Of a stretch of 64,000 nt of DNA, positions 42,819 through 50,748 are shown piece by piece; the first letter of the stretch is position 1, and the number at the start of each line of letters is the position of its first letter. The DNA is from JAVBTR01 sp031556065 (lineage in GTDB: Bacteria > Bacillota > Clostridia > Christensenellales > Aristaeellaceae). The stretch spans positions 3,575 to 67,574 of the forward strand of contig JAVBTR010000039.1 of assembly GCA_031556065.1 (NCBI GenBank), read 5' to 3'. The translations under genes and the position numbers were made by a program. Under the pieces are notes generated by a model. That model did no database searches. It was not told the origin of the DNA and worked only from the letters and a program-made list of their open reading frames with translations.

Positions 42819-42865
42819 ATTATAGCAAGCAAACGGTTGAAGTGCAATCGCCCTTATGGTATACT
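42819..42865. promoter_or_regulatory. overlapping divergent promoters of priA and the HTH gene
   Basis: Minus strand: TTGCAC (42842-42847), 17-base spacer, TATAAT (42819-42824) for priA. Plus strand: TTGAAG (42837-42842), 17-base spacer, TATACT (42860-42865) for the HTH gene. The two -35 boxes touch, so only one polymerase is likely to bind at a time. Confidence 0.8.
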
Positions 42866-42897
42866 TTGAAAAGACTTTTTTTGAAGGAGCAACCAAT

Positions 42898-43608
42898 ATG
42901 AGCCGATTAGGAGATTTGATCAAAACCGAACGCCTGCGCCAGAATATGACGCCTAAACAGGTGGCCAAAAAGTGCGGCGTCGCCGAAAGCTTTATTGTGG
43001 ATGTGGAATCCGGCAAGCGCATTATCGCAGACGATTTGGCCCGCCGGATTCTTAAAACCATCGGCCTTACCCAACACACCGAAGCGGATTTTTCATTGGA
43101 CGATATCGCCGCCACGGTGGACTTAAACACCACCATCACCCCCCGCCCTGTGGCAGCGCCGAAAAAAGAAGCTCCCGCCGCCTCCGCCCAGGACGATAAC
43201 GTGGATGGCTCCATTTGGCTGGATGCCCTGTCCAGCGTTCTAAAGCGGGTTCCGGTAATGAACGCCGTTATGAAGGAAGTGGATCACAAGCTTCTGCCTA
43301 TCCTTTCCGGAAAAATCGAAGGCGCTTCCCCGGACAAGGTATTCTACTTTCTCGCCCCCGACGAATCCATGCGCGGTTTCCGCATTCACCAAAATGATCT
43401 ATGCTTTATCGTACCCTCCCAAAGCCCCATTGATGGGGTCGTGATGCTGGTAGAATACAAACAGCACCGGTCTCTTCGCAAGATTAAGAAACTGGATCAC
43501 TTCCAAATCCTGCTCCAATCCTATGAACGGGAATACGTAGCCGATACCTGCACCTTAAACGAGGTGAACTTCATCGGCCGATGCGTGAGGATTGAAATAA
43601 CGTTATAA
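42898..43608 (+). CDS. XRE-type HTH protein with S24-like C-terminal domain
   Basis: 236 aa. The N-terminal HTH (about 5-60: LIKTERLRQNMTPKQVAKKCGVAESFIVDVE in part) is followed by a Pro/Ala-rich linker (about 80-100). The C-terminal beta-rich region (ILSGKIEGASPDKVFYFLAPDESMRGFRIHQNDLC in part, then IDGVVMLVEYK) resembles peptidase S24/LexA folds without a clear Ser-Lys pair. ATG 42898 is 8 bases from GAAGGAG. It is divergent from priA and may repress at the shared promoter. The target is unknown. Confidence 0.8.
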   Translation: MSRLGDLIKTERLRQNMTPKQVAKKCGVAESFIVDVESGKRIIADDLARRILKTIGLTQHTEADFSLDDIAATVDLNTTITPRPVAAPKKEAPAASAQDDNVDGSIWLDALSSVLKRVPVMNAVMKEVDHKLLPILSGKIEGASPDKVFYFLAPDESMRGFRIHQNDLCFIVPSQSPIDGVVMLVEYKQHRSLRKIKKLDHFQILLQSYEREYVADTCTLNEVNFIGRCVRIEITL

Positions 43609-43643
43609 AGTTGAGATATACAGGGGTGCAGGCAGTGCCCAAC

Positions 43644-43702
43644 GTAACCCTAAAAGCAAAACGCAGGAGAAAAAATCTCCTGCGTTTTGCTTTTAGGGTT
43701 AC
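43644..43702. repeat. perfect 27-bp inverted repeat with AAAAA loop
   Basis: 43644-43670 pairs base for base with 43676-43702 around five adenines; the arms begin GTAACCCTAAAAGC and end GCTTTTAGGGTTAC. It lies 35 bases after the HTH gene stop. No T-run follows on the plus strand, so a plain terminator is less certain than a foldback element. The rest of 43703-43868 shows nothing I can name. Confidence 0.85.
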
Positions 43703-43868
43703 CCAAACCTGGTATCAATGGGATTTGGGCGTTTAACCCAAAGATAATAACCACATCCTGATCGATTCAGGGATAAAGCGCCGCATGACGTGCCACCATT
43801 AAACAACCATCCGCTTGTTCAGATGAAAACCTCATGGCTCCATTTATTGTTATACCACGCTGCTTCAA

Positions 43869-44684
43869 CTAAAATCGGCCATAAGAATCCAATTGCCAGT
43901 CTTGAGATTCCAATTGGGTGCCGCAGTGGCTGCATGCACCGTTCTTGTTTATAGGGGAGCCGCAATTGGGACAGTTGACAATGCTTTGCGGGGCTCCCGT
44001 TTGGCTGCCCAGCGGGCGACGGAATACCAGCTTATACACCCTGTCATGTCTTTGGCTCTTATCGCCGCTAACCAAGTTGCCTGCTTTATCCTCCACAAAA
44101 TCGATCACCGTGGCGTTTAAACGGACAACGATATAGCTATGGTGTTCATCCTTTTTGTATTGGGCAATCTTTGCCGACAGAATCTCCTGGCCCTCCATGC
44201 GGTTATGGTGGCCCTTTTGCCGAAATTCGTTCAATTGTGCGTCCAAAGTTTCGTAGTAGGCGGGCGTTAATTGTCCCCGCACCACTTCCATTTGGTGGCT
44301 TTCCCATGCCTCCTGTAATTGAATGAACAGCTTTTTCGCGTGGGACAAGAAGTTTTCCTGGGAAAAACCGGGATCGTCCTGCAAAATCTTTTCCATAGCG
44401 TTTTCGTCTATGCTTTTTCCTGGCTGGTTCATTTCCCGCTTGGAAAGCCAGAATATAACCCCCACAAAACCCGCGCTGAAAACAATTGCCACAGTACCCA
44501 TCACCGGATCAAAGTAAAAAGAACCGTCGCTGGAATCGCCGGAACTTGAATCGCTGGCGCTCCACGAGCTTCCGGAGTCCCAAGAGCCGCCGCTGTCAGA
44601 AAAGGAATTGCCTACATCGCCCAAAGCGCATAGGTTGATGGCTAGAATAAGGCAGGCCAGCCAAAGCGCGATTCCCTTCTTCAT
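43869..44684 (-). CDS. Tim44-like membrane protein with C-terminal zinc ribbon
   Basis: 271 aa. Signal/anchor at 1-22, a Ser/Gly/Asp-rich extracytoplasmic stretch (about 25-57), a helix at about 62-82, a Tim44-like domain (about 95-225: FLSHAKKLFIQLQEAWESHQ, LTPAYYETLDAQL) and a zinc ribbon CPNCGSPINKNGACSHCG. Bacterial Tim44-like proteins of this layout are common in Firmicutes and of unknown role. It lies 15 bases after the LRR/TPR gene and is probably co-transcribed. Confidence 0.8.
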   Translation of the reverse strand: MKKGIALWLACLILAINLCALGDVGNSFSDSGGSWDSGSSWSASDSSSGDSSDGSFYFDPVMGTVAIVFSAGFVGVIFWLSKREMNQPGKSIDENAMEKILQDDPGFSQENFLSHAKKLFIQLQEAWESHQMEVVRGQLTPAYYETLDAQLNEFRQKGHHNRMEGQEILSAKIAQYKKDEHHSYIVVRLNATVIDFVEDKAGNLVSGDKSQRHDRVYKLVFRRPLGSQTGAPQSIVNCPNCGSPINKNGACSHCGTQLESQDWQLDSYGRF

Positions 44685-44699
44685 CCTGTTTCTCCCCTT

Positions 44700-46376
44700 T
44701 TATTCCTTCATTGCTCCCAGTGCATCGTCGGCGGATTTTCTGGCCACCTCGGATTCTGGGTTCAGTGCCAACGCCTTTTCATAATTGAACAGGGCATCGT
44801 AGTAGCAGTTCATATTATAGTACGCATCCCCACGGCTAACGTAATACCAATATTCATCTTTGTCCAGCTCAATGGCCTTGGAATAGGCTTGTATCGCTTC
44901 CCGATACCTGTCCATGCAAAACAGGGAATACCCGTACATGTAATGGTAATACGGCTCCTCCGGCTCGCTTTGGATCAATTGCTTAAATATATAGGCCGCT
45001 TCCATATACCGATCAAGCTCCAGCACCGTTTCCCCATAGCCCAAATTGGCGCTGAGCGAGTTAAAATACACCATGGACATGGCATAATCCCCTGCTTTTT
45101 CAACCATGTTTTCTTCCGGCTGAAGGATGGCCCTGAAATAGTAGATGTTTTCATCGCCGCCCTTTTTCACTGCCATATTCAGCGCTTCAAGGGCCTTAAG
45201 ATGATCTCCCGCCGCGTAATCGGCTGAAGCCTTTTCATACAGCAGCTTTGATGTCAGCGGCGTTTTTTGAACCGCTTTAGCGGTTTCTATTTCCTTTGCC
45301 GCTTTTTCATACCGCTCCGTTGCCCCCTTCAGGTTGCTGATCCCCCCGCCTTCTGCCAGGGAATAAACAGCTGCCAGGTCAGCGCTTTCCAATTGTCCGT
45401 CCAAGTAGAGCGCTTCTGCCAGGTTGAAATACACATACCCCGTGGCGTCGTCAGAATCCTTTAGAAACTGATAATCCCCGGCTGCGGCCTTAAAATCGCC
45501 CTTTAAATAATCCAGCTGGCCTTGGATGTCGTAAACCGCCCTATTGGCAGGTTCCAATGCCCGACACGCGTCGATCTCTGCCTGGGCCAGCTCGAACACG
45601 CCCAACTTGGCATAGGCCATAGCCCGAAGCCTGCATATAGCAAAAGAAGGTTCGACATCCTTTAAAACAGCCACCGCTTCTTCATACCGGCCTCCGTCAA
45701 GCAAAACGCTGGCCAGATCGCTAATGGTTTCCCCTTGGGTAATCTCGCTTGCCATGTACGCAAAATCCACCAACGCCAAGGAATAGTTGCCCAAAAGCGC
45801 CATAACCGAACCGCGGAAGTAATTTCCGTCCATGGATTCCGGCTGCCAATCCACCATCAGCTGAGCGATCTCTAAGGTTTTCACGTTATCGCCAAAATAG
45901 TAAAGCTCCACCAGTCGGCTTTCAATGGGCACAAAGGCCAGCCCATTATCCGCCGCATATTGCTGGGCAGAGCTGCCTTGAACACCGTAAATCTTCAGCT
46001 CCTTGTGGCAACCGGAAAAAGCGTCCTCACCAATATGTTGAACGCTGGGCGGAAGGTATGCCCACCGCAAATTCTTGCAACCCAAAAAGGCCCGGGCACC
46101 GATATCGGTGACTAGGCCATGAATGATAGCGCTTTCAACGGGTTCATAGTCCTGGTACAGGCCTGCGTCCAGACAGGTAACGGCATAACCGCCCACCGCC
46201 CGCAAGGGGCGGATATCCTTTTCATTTCCTTCATAGGTTATGAGTTTGGCGGTGGTTTCCGTTAATTCTTCATAGTGGTAGGTCCACTCGCTTTCTTCTT
46301 CCTGGGCCAACGCAACCCACCAGCCTGCCAACAACGCCAATACCAACACAACGCCCATTATTTTTTTCATTCGCAT
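44700..46376 (-). CDS. secreted LRR_5/TPR repeat protein
   Basis: 558 aa with a signal peptide (about 1-25, ending ALAQEEES). A BspA-type leucine-rich segment follows (LVTDIGARAFLGCKNLRWAYLPPSV and HIGEDAFSGC), then at least nine TPR-like units up to the C-terminus (YHYMYGYSLFCMDRYREAIQAYSKAIELD, given in part as YREAIQAYSKAIELD; YDALFNYEKALALNP). ATG 46376 follows AAAGGAAA. A scaffold role at the outer face of the membrane is likely; the partner is unknown. It lies 12 bases after mgtE. Confidence 0.83.
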   Translation of the reverse strand: MRMKKIMGVVLVLALLAGWWVALAQEEESEWTYHYEELTETTAKLITYEGNEKDIRPLRAVGGYAVTCLDAGLYQDYEPVESAIIHGLVTDIGARAFLGCKNLRWAYLPPSVQHIGEDAFSGCHKELKIYGVQGSSAQQYAADNGLAFVPIESRLVELYYFGDNVKTLEIAQLMVDWQPESMDGNYFRGSVMALLGNYSLALVDFAYMASEITQGETISDLASVLLDGGRYEEAVAVLKDVEPSFAICRLRAMAYAKLGVFELAQAEIDACRALEPANRAVYDIQGQLDYLKGDFKAAAGDYQFLKDSDDATGYVYFNLAEALYLDGQLESADLAAVYSLAEGGGISNLKGATERYEKAAKEIETAKAVQKTPLTSKLLYEKASADYAAGDHLKALEALNMAVKKGGDENIYYFRAILQPEENMVEKAGDYAMSMVYFNSLSANLGYGETVLELDRYMEAAYIFKQLIQSEPEEPYYHYMYGYSLFCMDRYREAIQAYSKAIELDKDEYWYYVSRGDAYYNMNCYYDALFNYEKALALNPESEVARKSADDALGAMKE

Positions 46377-46388
46377 GGTTTCCTTTCC

Positions 46389-47717
46389 CTATTGCAGTCC
46401 GGGAATCAGCATCATCGCGATGTTAAAGAAGGTAAACAACGCCAGTGCGTCTACAATGGTGGTAATCAGCGGACTGGCCATTAAGGCCGGGTCCAGGCCA
46501 ATCTTATCCGCCGCCAGAGGCAGGGAGCTGCCCACCAAATTAGCGGCCACGATGATCACGATCAGCGTAACCGATACCACAAATGCCATCAGCGGATCGC
46601 CGTTCATGATCCAGATCCTGGCAAAATTCACCAGCGCCACGCCGCTGCCTGTAAGCAGGCTTACTCGCAGCTCCTTCCACATGATTTTGAATATGTTTTT
46701 AAACTCCACTTCCTTTAGCGTCAGTGCACGAATCACCGCTACCGAAGCCTGAGAACCGGCGTTTCCACCCGTATCCATTAGCATTGGAATAAAGGATGCC
46801 AGCAGCACATTGGTGGCCAGCACCACATTATAGTGGGAAATAATCATGCCTGTAAACGTAGCCGAAACCATCAGCACGATCAGCCATACCACACGGTTCC
46901 GCGCCAATGTAAAGACGCCCGTTTCCATATAGCTGTCTTCCGAAGGGGACATGGCGGCCATTTTGTAAATGTCTTCAGTGGTTTCTTCTTCAATAACGTC
47001 CACCACGTCGTCGATGGTAATAATCCCCACCAACCGGTTTTCATTGTCTACCACCGGCATGGATACCAAGTCGTATTTTTTAAAAATACCCGCGACCTCT
47101 TCTTGCAAATCCCGGGTGGTGGCCTTAATAACCTCCGTGGTCATCAGGTCGCCAATCTTTTCATCATCCCCGGCGCTAAGCACCTCCCACAAAGCGATTA
47201 CGCCCTCCAGGTGCCGCTGCTTGTCTGTCACGTACATGTAGGTAATGGTTTCCTTATCCGCAGCCTGAGCGCGGATGGCTTCCAGTGCTCTGCCTACTGT
47301 CCATATATCGTCCAGCTCCATAAACTCAATGGTCATCAGGCTTCCTGCGCACCCGTCCGGGTATAGGAGCATTTGGTTAATGGCTTTTCTGGTTTCCGCG
47401 TCCGCCGCGCGAATAACGCGCTTGACGATCGTCGCCGGCATTTCTTCGATGAAATCCACCGTGTCGTCCAAAAACAGTTCGTCGATCACCCGGGCCAATT
47501 CCTTATCTGTAAGCCGTTCCACAATGTGCTGCTGCATATCATGGGGCAGATAAGAAAACACCAGCGCCGCCATTTCCTTTGGCAGCATTCTAAAGATTAC
47601 CAGCGTCCGAGGGTCTTCGTCCATTTCTTCCAGCCATTGGGCGATATCTACCTCGTTGCTTTCCAATAAAATTAGATGCGCCTCACTAAACCGTTTTTCT
47701 TCAATAAGCCTGAGCAA
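46389..47717 (-). CDS. mgtE: MgtE magnesium transporter
   Basis: Mg2+ channel/transporter, 442 aa. The N-terminal MgtE domain (about 1-120), a pair of CBS domains (about 125-250: LMTTEVIKATTRDLQEEVAGIFKKYDLVSMPVVD in part) that sense Mg2+, and five C-terminal helices with TGGNAGSQAS in the pore region. The frame has no ATG; I take TTG 47717, whose ribosome site is poor (GGGGAG directly adjacent). The frame stays open to about 47752 and codes YKGDGSFGE, so an unusual start is possible. No M-box riboswitch fits in the roughly 35-base leader. Confidence 0.9.
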   Translation of the reverse strand: MLRLIEEKRFSEAHLILLESNEVDIAQWLEEMDEDPRTLVIFRMLPKEMAALVFSYLPHDMQQHIVERLTDKELARVIDELFLDDTVDFIEEMPATIVKRVIRAADAETRKAINQMLLYPDGCAGSLMTIEFMELDDIWTVGRALEAIRAQAADKETITYMYVTDKQRHLEGVIALWEVLSAGDDEKIGDLMTTEVIKATTRDLQEEVAGIFKKYDLVSMPVVDNENRLVGIITIDDVVDVIEEETTEDIYKMAAMSPSEDSYMETGVFTLARNRVVWLIVLMVSATFTGMIISHYNVVLATNVLLASFIPMLMDTGGNAGSQASVAVIRALTLKEVEFKNIFKIMWKELRVSLLTGSGVALVNFARIWIMNGDPLMAFVVSVTLIVIIVAANLVGSSLPLAADKIGLDPALMASPLITTIVDALALFTFFNIAMMLIPGLQ

Positions 47718-47758
47718 CTCCCCAAAGGAACCATCTCCCTTATATGTTATTTGTTTTC

Positions 47759-47787
47759 ATTGTAGGCGGGAAATGGTTCTGTGTCAA
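47759..47787 (-). promoter_or_regulatory. mgtE promoter
   Basis: TTGACA (47782-47787) and TACAAT (47759-47764) on the minus strand are 17 bases apart, predicting a start near 47752 and a very short leader. Confidence 0.8.
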
Positions 47788-47812
47788 CAGCAAAAATATA
47801 TAGAAAAAACAG

Positions 47813-47881
47813 GCAAGAAACCTTTACCTTTTCAAAAAAGGTAAAGGTTTCTTGCACTCTTCCAAAAGGAAAACCTGATTA
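47813..47881. repeat. hairpin repeat, copy C
   Basis: A perfect 20-bp stem, starting GCAAGAAACCTTTACC at 47813 and ending at 47855, closes a 3-base loop. It is followed by ACTCTTCCAAAAGGAAAACC and then TGATTA, the last three bases being the reverse of the MerR-gene stop. It separates mgtE from the MerR gene; on the minus strand it would be the terminator of the MerR gene. Confidence 0.78.
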
Positions 47882-48847
47882 TTTTAGCCTTACCGGGATC
47901 AAAAGATCCAGCTGAGTGGTGGTTTGCATATCGCCCTTCAAATAGGTATAGGCGTTTAAGTGCTCTTCCAGCGCTCCGAACATTGTTTCTGGGTTTCCAT
48001 CGCCCCGGTATACATATTCCCCGTTTTCCCGCACCCACCGATCCAGCCAATCCCATTGCTCAAAATCCCCCATTTTGATCATATGCGCCGCATAAAGACC
48101 GCCGTCGAAATGCCGCTTGCAAAGTGGTGCCGTCACTTCCAGATCATCTGGGATGGTCATCCAGAATTCGTAGCCATGAGCGCCTGTTTCATCGGTGGGG
48201 TTAGGGTGGTTAAAACCGTAGATTCGCACATCGGGCTTAATCATGGTAATATTCACTGCCCTGGCAAACGCCAGCAATTGCTTTTCCGCATCGTCCTCCG
48301 GGCAGGGGCTAATCACATGGGCCGCAGCTACGGTGGTTGGGGGCAAATAGAGTATACGTACATTGGTCAGCTTTCCCAGTGTTTGGTTGGCCTGTTCCAA
48401 TTCATTCATGGTTCGTACCTCCTTAAGTTTCGTTTCATCCGGCAAGGTACGGATAAGGGCAATTAAGCTATCCTCTTTAAGCAGCTTTTCGCTTAGCTTA
48501 ACAGGGCCGTATTGGGAAAGCCTGTCCACCAGTTGGTGCAAAATATCCCTTAAAGTGGCAAGGGCGTCCATCTCCCCCGAAATCTCCCCGATCCGCTGTT
48601 CAAAAACATTGATAGCATCCAACGCCGCGTCGCTTTTAAGCAACTGGGCGATCTGCTTTGTAGCTATTCTAAGCTTTCTGAGCAGAACAATCTGGCCAAT
48701 CCTGCAGCAATTGTTCTCATCATACACCCGATACGCGTAATCCTCCAAGCGAATGCTTTCAATCAGCCCGATCTGCTCATAATACCGTAGCGTCCTTGGC
48801 GTTATACCAAAATGCCGGGTAATATCCGTAATGGTCGTAAGTTCCAC
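47879..48847 (-). CDS. MerR-type regulator with GyrI-like effector domain
   Basis: 322 aa. The N-terminal MerR HTH (ITDITRHFGITPRTLRYYEQIGLIE in part) is followed by a coiled coil (about 75-125) and a C-terminal GyrI/AraC effector-like domain (HGYEFWMTIPDDLEV, FDGGLYAAHMIKMGDFE, WDWLDRWV). This is the BmrR-like layout that senses multivalent lipophilic drugs. It is downstream of a heterodimeric ABC exporter transcribed the same way and has its own promoter with a 19-base spacer, the spacing MerR activators untwist. Confidence 0.9.
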   Translation of the reverse strand: MELTTITDITRHFGITPRTLRYYEQIGLIESIRLEDYAYRVYDENNCCRIGQIVLLRKLRIATKQIAQLLKSDAALDAINVFEQRIGEISGEMDALATLRDILHQLVDRLSQYGPVKLSEKLLKEDSLIALIRTLPDETKLKEVRTMNELEQANQTLGKLTNVRILYLPPTTVAAAHVISPCPEDDAEKQLLAFARAVNITMIKPDVRIYGFNHPNPTDETGAHGYEFWMTIPDDLEVTAPLCKRHFDGGLYAAHMIKMGDFEQWDWLDRWVRENGEYVYRGDGNPETMFGALEEHLNAYTYLKGDMQTTTQLDLLIPVRLK

Positions 48848-48887
48848 AATGGCCTCCTATGTCGTCAAAAGCGCTTTGATACTCTCT

Positions 48888-48918
48888 ATTATACACGGTG
48901 ACGCGGCGGCAGAGTCAA
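48888..48918 (-). promoter_or_regulatory. MerR-type promoter with 19-base spacer
   Basis: TTGACT (48913-48918) and TATAAT (48888-48893) on the minus strand are separated by 19 bases, longer than the 16-18 of every other promoter I read here except as expected for MerR-activated genes. This points to autoregulation. Confidence 0.65.
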
Positions 48919-48920
48919 GG

Positions 48921-48954
48921 GTTCTCGCGCGCTTTCAAAAGGAAAACCTGATTA
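48921..48954. repeat. hairpin repeat, copy E (tail only)
   Basis: CTCGCGCGCTTTC followed by AAAAGGAAAACCTGATTA repeats the conserved tail of copy C (AAAAGGAAAACCTGATTA is identical), but the variable stem-loop is missing. Its last three bases form the stop of the ABC exporter gene on the minus strand. Confidence 0.6.
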
Positions 48955-50748
48955 AACTGCTTCATCCATTTGCTGAGCAGTATAAAGCTGATAGTACAGA
49001 CCTTTTTGAGCCATTAATTCGTCATGGCTGCCCTGCTCCACAATGCCTTTGTTGGCGATGTATAAAATCCGATCAGCGGATTTTATGGTAGACAGCCGGT
49101 GGGCGATAATAAAACTGGTACGGTTTTGTAACAAGGTTTCGATGCCTTCCTGCAAAAGCCGTTCTGTTTTGGTGTCGATGGAGGATGTGGCCTCGTCCAG
49201 AATCAGAATCCGGGGGTTGGATAAAAGCGTTCTGGCAAAGGCGATTAATTGCCTTTGCCCCTGGGAAAGGCCGCCACCACGCTCCGATACACGGGTATCA
49301 TAGCCCGCCGGCATTTCCGCAATAAAATCATGGGCACGCACGGCTTTGCTGGCAGCGATCACGTCTGCATCGGTAGCATCCAGGCGGCCATAGCGGATAT
49401 TATCCATAATGGTGCCGGAAAAAATGAAGCTGTCCTGAAGCATGATGCCTAGCTTGGTGCGCAGGCTGTTCAGCGTCATTTCGCTGATTGAGTGTTCCTG
49501 GCCCTCTTCATCCTTTAAAGTGATGGTACCGGCATTCACATCGTAGAAGCGGCAAAGCAGGTTCACCACGGTGGATTTACCCGCGCCAGTGGGCCCTACC
49601 AGGGCAATCCGTTCCCCGGCCTTTACATGCAGGTTTAAATGTTCCAGCACAATGATATTCTCTTCATAACCAAAGGTCACATCGTTAAAATCCACCTGGC
49701 CGGTAATATCGCTGACTGCACTGGCGTTTTGCGCGTCGTCGATCACCACAGGTTCATCCATGGTTTCGAAAATACGTTCCAGGTAGGCGATGTTGTTCAC
49801 AAAGGAGTTGTAGATGTTGGCCAAGTTGGTAATAGGCTGCCAGAAGCGGCCCACATACTGGCCCATGGCCATGATCACGCCAAAGGAAACCATGGTAGCT
49901 CCCATGCCGTAAACACCCACCAGGTACATTGCCGTAAACACGATTTGGGTAATCAATTCAGAAGAAAACCATACCAGGTTTGAAATTTTTACAGCTCGCA
50001 TCCAGGACAGCCGGAAGGCTTCCACCAGCTTTTCCATAATGCCCCGGTTTACCTCCTGGCGGGTAAACAGCTGGGATACCCGTACCCCATCGATGGATTC
50101 CGCCAAGTAGGCGTTGAAGTTGGAGCTTTTATTGCTCTGATCTTGCCACGCCTTGCGCTGGCGGGGCTTAAGGGTGAAAATCACCGCCACAAAGAACGGA
50201 AGCCCAGCCACGATAATCGTGGCCAGTGTAGCGTCGGTAGAATACATGAAAACCACAATAAAAATGAGGTTCATGATTTCCAGAATTGAGTTGATAATGC
50301 CATTTGAAAGCATATCGGAAACCGAGTTCACATAGTTGATTACCCGCACCAGAATTTTCCCTGCGGGGCGGCTGTCATAGTAACTGAAGGGCAGCTTTTG
50401 CAGATGGGCGAACAAATCCTTGCGGATATCGTAGATAATCTGCTGGCCTACCTTTGCCATCATCCGTGAACGGATGGTAGTAAACACGATGGATACGCTC
50501 ACCAGGCCAATAAACATCAGTGCCATGTTCAAAAGCTTGCCTGTGTCCTTATTGGGCACTGCTTCATCCAGCACCCACTGCATGATTTTCGGCACAAACA
50601 GCCCCGCGATAGAAGCCAAGGCACTTAAGAAAATAGCCAACGCCATTACCTTGCTGTGTTTTTTGATGTAGACCATGGCCCGCATCAAGTGTTTCATATT
50701 AAATGGGGTTTCTAAGGTTTCATCAACGTCAAAGCGGTTTCTTGCCAT
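48952..50748 (-). CDS. ABC exporter half-transporter, second subunit
   Basis: 598 aa. An N-terminal membrane domain with six helices (about 30-330) precedes an ATPase with GPTGAGKST, LSQGQRQL and ILILDEATSSID, including the catalytic Glu. It overlaps its partner as TAATG. It resembles YheH/BmrD-like heterodimer subunits. Multidrug export is the usual role, and the MerR/GyrI gene downstream supports drug sensing. Confidence 0.92.
   Translation of the reverse strand: MARNRFDVDETLETPFNMKHLMRAMVYIKKHSKVMALAIFLSALASIAGLFVPKIMQWVLDEAVPNKDTGKLLNMALMFIGLVSVSIVFTTIRSRMMAKVGQQIIYDIRKDLFAHLQKLPFSYYDSRPAGKILVRVINYVNSVSDMLSNGIINSILEIMNLIFIVVFMYSTDATLATIIVAGLPFFVAVIFTLKPRQRKAWQDQSNKSSNFNAYLAESIDGVRVSQLFTRQEVNRGIMEKLVEAFRLSWMRAVKISNLVWFSSELITQIVFTAMYLVGVYGMGATMVSFGVIMAMGQYVGRFWQPITNLANIYNSFVNNIAYLERIFETMDEPVVIDDAQNASAVSDITGQVDFNDVTFGYEENIIVLEHLNLHVKAGERIALVGPTGAGKSTVVNLLCRFYDVNAGTITLKDEEGQEHSISEMTLNSLRTKLGIMLQDSFIFSGTIMDNIRYGRLDATDADVIAASKAVRAHDFIAEMPAGYDTRVSERGGGLSQGQRQLIAFARTLLSNPRILILDEATSSIDTKTERLLQEGIETLLQNRTSFIIAHRLSTIKSADRILYIANKGIVEQGSHDELMAQKGLYYQLYTAQQMDEAV

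Noticed and set aside
47720..47810. M-box magnesium riboswitch before mgtE
   Set aside because: The mapped promoter leaves only about 35 bases of leader, too short for an M-box of about 165 bases.
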